64,000 bases of DNA from Planctomycetota bacterium. GTDB taxonomy: Bacteria; Planctomycetota; UBA1135; GCA-002686595. The notes beneath the pieces were generated by a model that was not told the DNA's origin, made no database searches, and saw nothing but the letters and a program-made list of their open reading frames with translations. Positions 62,281-64,000 of the stretch are shown here, in pieces (position 1 is the first letter of the stretch; each line of letters begins with the position of its first letter). The DNA is taken from positions 35,173-99,172 of the forward strand of contig JACRIN010000023.1 in assembly GCA_016220085.1 (NCBI GenBank), in the 5' to 3' direction. The position numbers and the translations under genes are program-made.

Positions 62281-63833
62281 GGAACGCTTGGCTCGTCGCC
62301 GGTCGCGAATACGGCGAGAACGTCCGCACCAAGGGCTTCTGGATCGGGATCCTGATCTTCCCGATCCTCATCACGATCGGCATCAAGGCCGAGAGCTGGC
62401 TCGAACGCGTCAAGCCGACGCGCAACTTCGTCGTCGTCGACCAGTCGGGCAAGTTCGACTCGGCGATCGAGACCGCGCTCGCGCGGCTCCAAGAGAAGGC
62501 GATCGCACGCGAGTTCCAGAGCTACATGACCAGGTACTCCGCGACCCCGAAGACTCCAACCGCCGAACAGTCGGACCAGATGAAAGCGGGACAGGCGGCG
62601 AAGGTCGACTTCGAGCAGATGAGCGAAGCCGAGGCGAAGGGCACGATCGCGTTCACTCTCATCTCCGGCGGGCTCAAGCCGAACGCTCCGCCTTTCGAAA
62701 CTCCGCGCAGTCTGTTCCGCCAGGTCCCCGCGCCCGAAGGTGTGGACACCACCGTCGCTCCCGGAGCGATCGCGGAAGCGTTGCGGCCGTTCCTTCGCGG
62801 CGACCGCAAGATCACCGTCGACGGCGAGGAAGCCGAGCTCTTCGCGACGCTGATCATCCCGAAGGACGTCGACGCGCTCGTCGAACGCCCCGGCGAGAAG
62901 CGCAAGAAGCGCGTCGACCGCGACGGCGCGCAGTTCTGGAGCACGAACTTGGCCGACAGCGACCTGCGGGAGGAGCTCGAACGCGCGATCAACGAGGAAC
63001 AGCGCCGCGTCGAGTACGTCGCGAGGGGGCTCGACGGGAAGACCGTCGAGGCCGTGCAGCAGACGAAAGTCCCGCTGGCTCGCTTCGACCCCAAGAAGGC
63101 CGCCGGAGCCGAGGAAGTCAGCATCGCCGACCAGATTCGCCAGTGGGCTCCCGCGGGGTTCGTGTACCTGCTCTGGATCTCGATCTTCTCGATCTCCCAG
63201 ATGCTCCTGAACAACACGATCGAGGAGAAGTCGAACCGCCTGATCGAGGTGTTGTTGTCCTCGGTCACCTCGTGGGAGCTGATGGTCGGCAAGCTCGTCG
63301 GCATCGCCGGGGTCGGGATGACGATGCTCGGCGCCTGGCTCGGCTTCTTGGTCGCGATCCTCGCGATCAACTCCGGACCCGAGGCCAAGGTCGCGACCAG
63401 CCTGCTGGAGGTGTTGAAGACGTCCGGCCTGCTGCCCGCCTTCGTCGTCTACTTCCTGCTCGGCTACCTGCTCTACGGCGCGATCTTCCTGGCGCTCGGC
63501 AGCGTCTGCAACACGCTGAAGGAAGCTCAGAACATGATGCAGCCCGTCGTGCTGATCATGATCGTGCCGCTGATGACCATGATGTTCATCCCGAAGGACC
63601 CGAACGGCACGTTGGCGACCGTCCTCTCGTGGATCCCGATCTACACGCCGTTCGTGATGATGAACCGAGCGGCCGCTTCGCCGCCGATGTTCGAGATCGT
63701 CGGCACCTCGGTCCTGCTCGCGTTGACGGTCGCGTTCACGCTGTGGCTCTCCGGTCGCATCTTCCGCATCGGAGTGCTGCGCACCGGACAGCCGCCGAAG
63801 CTGATGGAGCTCGTGAACTGGCTGCGCTCCTGA
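62277..63833 (+). CDS. ABC-2-type permease, NatB-like
   Basis: The protein has 518 residues from a GTG at 62277 that overlaps the ATPase stop (GTGA). One transmembrane segment lies near the N-terminus (GFWIGILIFPILITIGI). A large extracytoplasmic domain (about 45-290) follows, then five or six helices: GFVYLLWISIFSISQMLLNN, IEEKSNRLIEVLLSSVTSWE (the family coupling region), TMLGAWLGFLVAILAINSG and AFVVYFLLGYLLYGAIFLAL, with a final segment VLLALTVAFTLWLSGRIF. NatB-type permeases export sodium or other compounds with NatA. Substrate not deducible. Confidence 0.93.
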   Translation: MRNAWLVAGREYGENVRTKGFWIGILIFPILITIGIKAESWLERVKPTRNFVVVDQSGKFDSAIETALARLQEKAIAREFQSYMTRYSATPKTPTAEQSDQMKAGQAAKVDFEQMSEAEAKGTIAFTLISGGLKPNAPPFETPRSLFRQVPAPEGVDTTVAPGAIAEALRPFLRGDRKITVDGEEAELFATLIIPKDVDALVERPGEKRKKRVDRDGAQFWSTNLADSDLREELERAINEEQRRVEYVARGLDGKTVEAVQQTKVPLARFDPKKAAGAEEVSIADQIRQWAPAGFVYLLWISIFSISQMLLNNTIEEKSNRLIEVLLSSVTSWELMVGKLVGIAGVGMTMLGAWLGFLVAILAINSGPEAKVATSLLEVLKTSGLLPAFVVYFLLGYLLYGAIFLALGSVCNTLKEAQNMMQPVVLIMIVPLMTMMFIPKDPNGTLATVLSWIPIYTPFVMMNRAAASPPMFEIVGTSVLLALTVAFTLWLSGRIFRIGVLRTGQPPKLMELVNWLRS

Positions 63834-63867
63834 GCTCGGCTGGGCTCGGCTGCTGGCACGAATCGGG

Positions 63868-64000
63868 ATAGGGGGCGGTGACTAAGTCACCGCACCCCTC
63901 CCACACCACCGGACATGCGGGTCCGCATCCGGCGGTTCGGGGAGTTGAGGTCAGGGGCGAGTCGGGGGAGGCCGAGCTCGTCGAAGTAGCGATTGGGAAA
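63868..64000 (-). mobile_element. Probable 3' end of a group II intron (domains V and VI), rest outside the window
   Basis: On the minus strand, GCCGGATGCGG-ACC-CGCATGTCCGGTGG at about 63905-63935 folds as a bulged hairpin like intron domain V. GGGGTGCGGTGAC with GTCACCGCCCC at about 63871-63898 forms a domain VI-like stem ending CCCCCTAT, consistent with the AY end of group II introns. Upstream on that strand is a short frame (NRYFDELGLPRL, then NRRMRTRMSGGVGG) of the kind that follows group II reverse transcriptase genes. If right, the reverse transcriptase lies just beyond the right edge and the intron sits downstream of the NatB gene. The reverse transcriptase itself is not visible. Confidence 0.5.

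Overview
This is a 64 kb window of high-G+C DNA (visibly about two thirds G+C, strong G/C preference at third codon positions). It comes from a Gram-negative-type bacterium: there are lipoprotein signals, an outer-membrane beta-barrel, periplasmic or surface multiheme cytochromes and many exported proteins. The gene families (OmcA/MtrC decaheme cytochrome, UshA-like/c554 fusion, DUF4388, DUF6526, heparan-glucosaminide-type acyltransferase) would suit a high-GC planctomycete-like or other deep diderm lineage. No rRNA or tRNA is present, so that placement is an inference. No CRISPR array was seen.

Layout. 1-8.6 kb: an operon read leftward encodes a decaheme surface lipoprotein, a HEAT-like membrane protein and the start of a beta-barrel protein. 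Beside it are a sigma-54 response regulator and a divergent PAS histidine kinase. 9-14.4 kb: an exported MsrB-MsrA fusion, small membrane proteins, a DUF4388 protein and a decayed DUF4160/DUF2442 pair. 14.4-19.8 kb: a leftward cassette of a small cysteine-rich exported protein, a tetraheme cytochrome with a metallophosphatase-like domain, and an unusual MauE-like/erythromycin-esterase-like/beta-roll fusion. 20-25.7 kb is a mosaic, partly decayed accessory stretch. It holds a broken DUF4388 paralogue, MarR-SRPBCC, an AAA ATPase with a MAD4-like partner, a gene with an in-frame amber stop, and three displaced fragments of the neighbouring E2 gene.

25.7-29.6 kb: a 2-oxoacid dehydrogenase operon (E1 alpha, E1 beta, E2); lipA at 43-44 kb supplies the lipoyl cofactor. 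29.7-41.2 kb: DUF6526 with an ABC exporter, a beta-helix protein, an NDH-2 remnant, VOC and WYL genes, an S41 protease, a POT transporter, and an acyltransferase/PIG-L deacetylase pair. 41.7-42.8 kb: a MarR-DoxX pair sharing a TGACTAGTCA palindrome. 44.2-45.2 kb: DUF2892, ECF sigma and anti-sigma. 48.9-55.7 kb: surface-polysaccharide genes (nucleotide-sugar epimerase and dehydrogenase, membrane and GT2 glycosyltransferases). 55.9-60 kb: a split Aer-like PAS plus soluble chemoreceptor, a B12-type radical SAM enzyme and a hemerythrin. 60.4-63.8 kb: a Crp/Fnr regulator and a NatAB-like ABC exporter. The right edge appears to be the 3' end of a group II intron.

Many neighbouring genes overlap by 4 bases (ATGA or GTGA), and several start codons were chosen on that basis. 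Low-complexity G+C-rich tandem repeats recur between genes. Families are named from motifs read by eye; no database search was possible.
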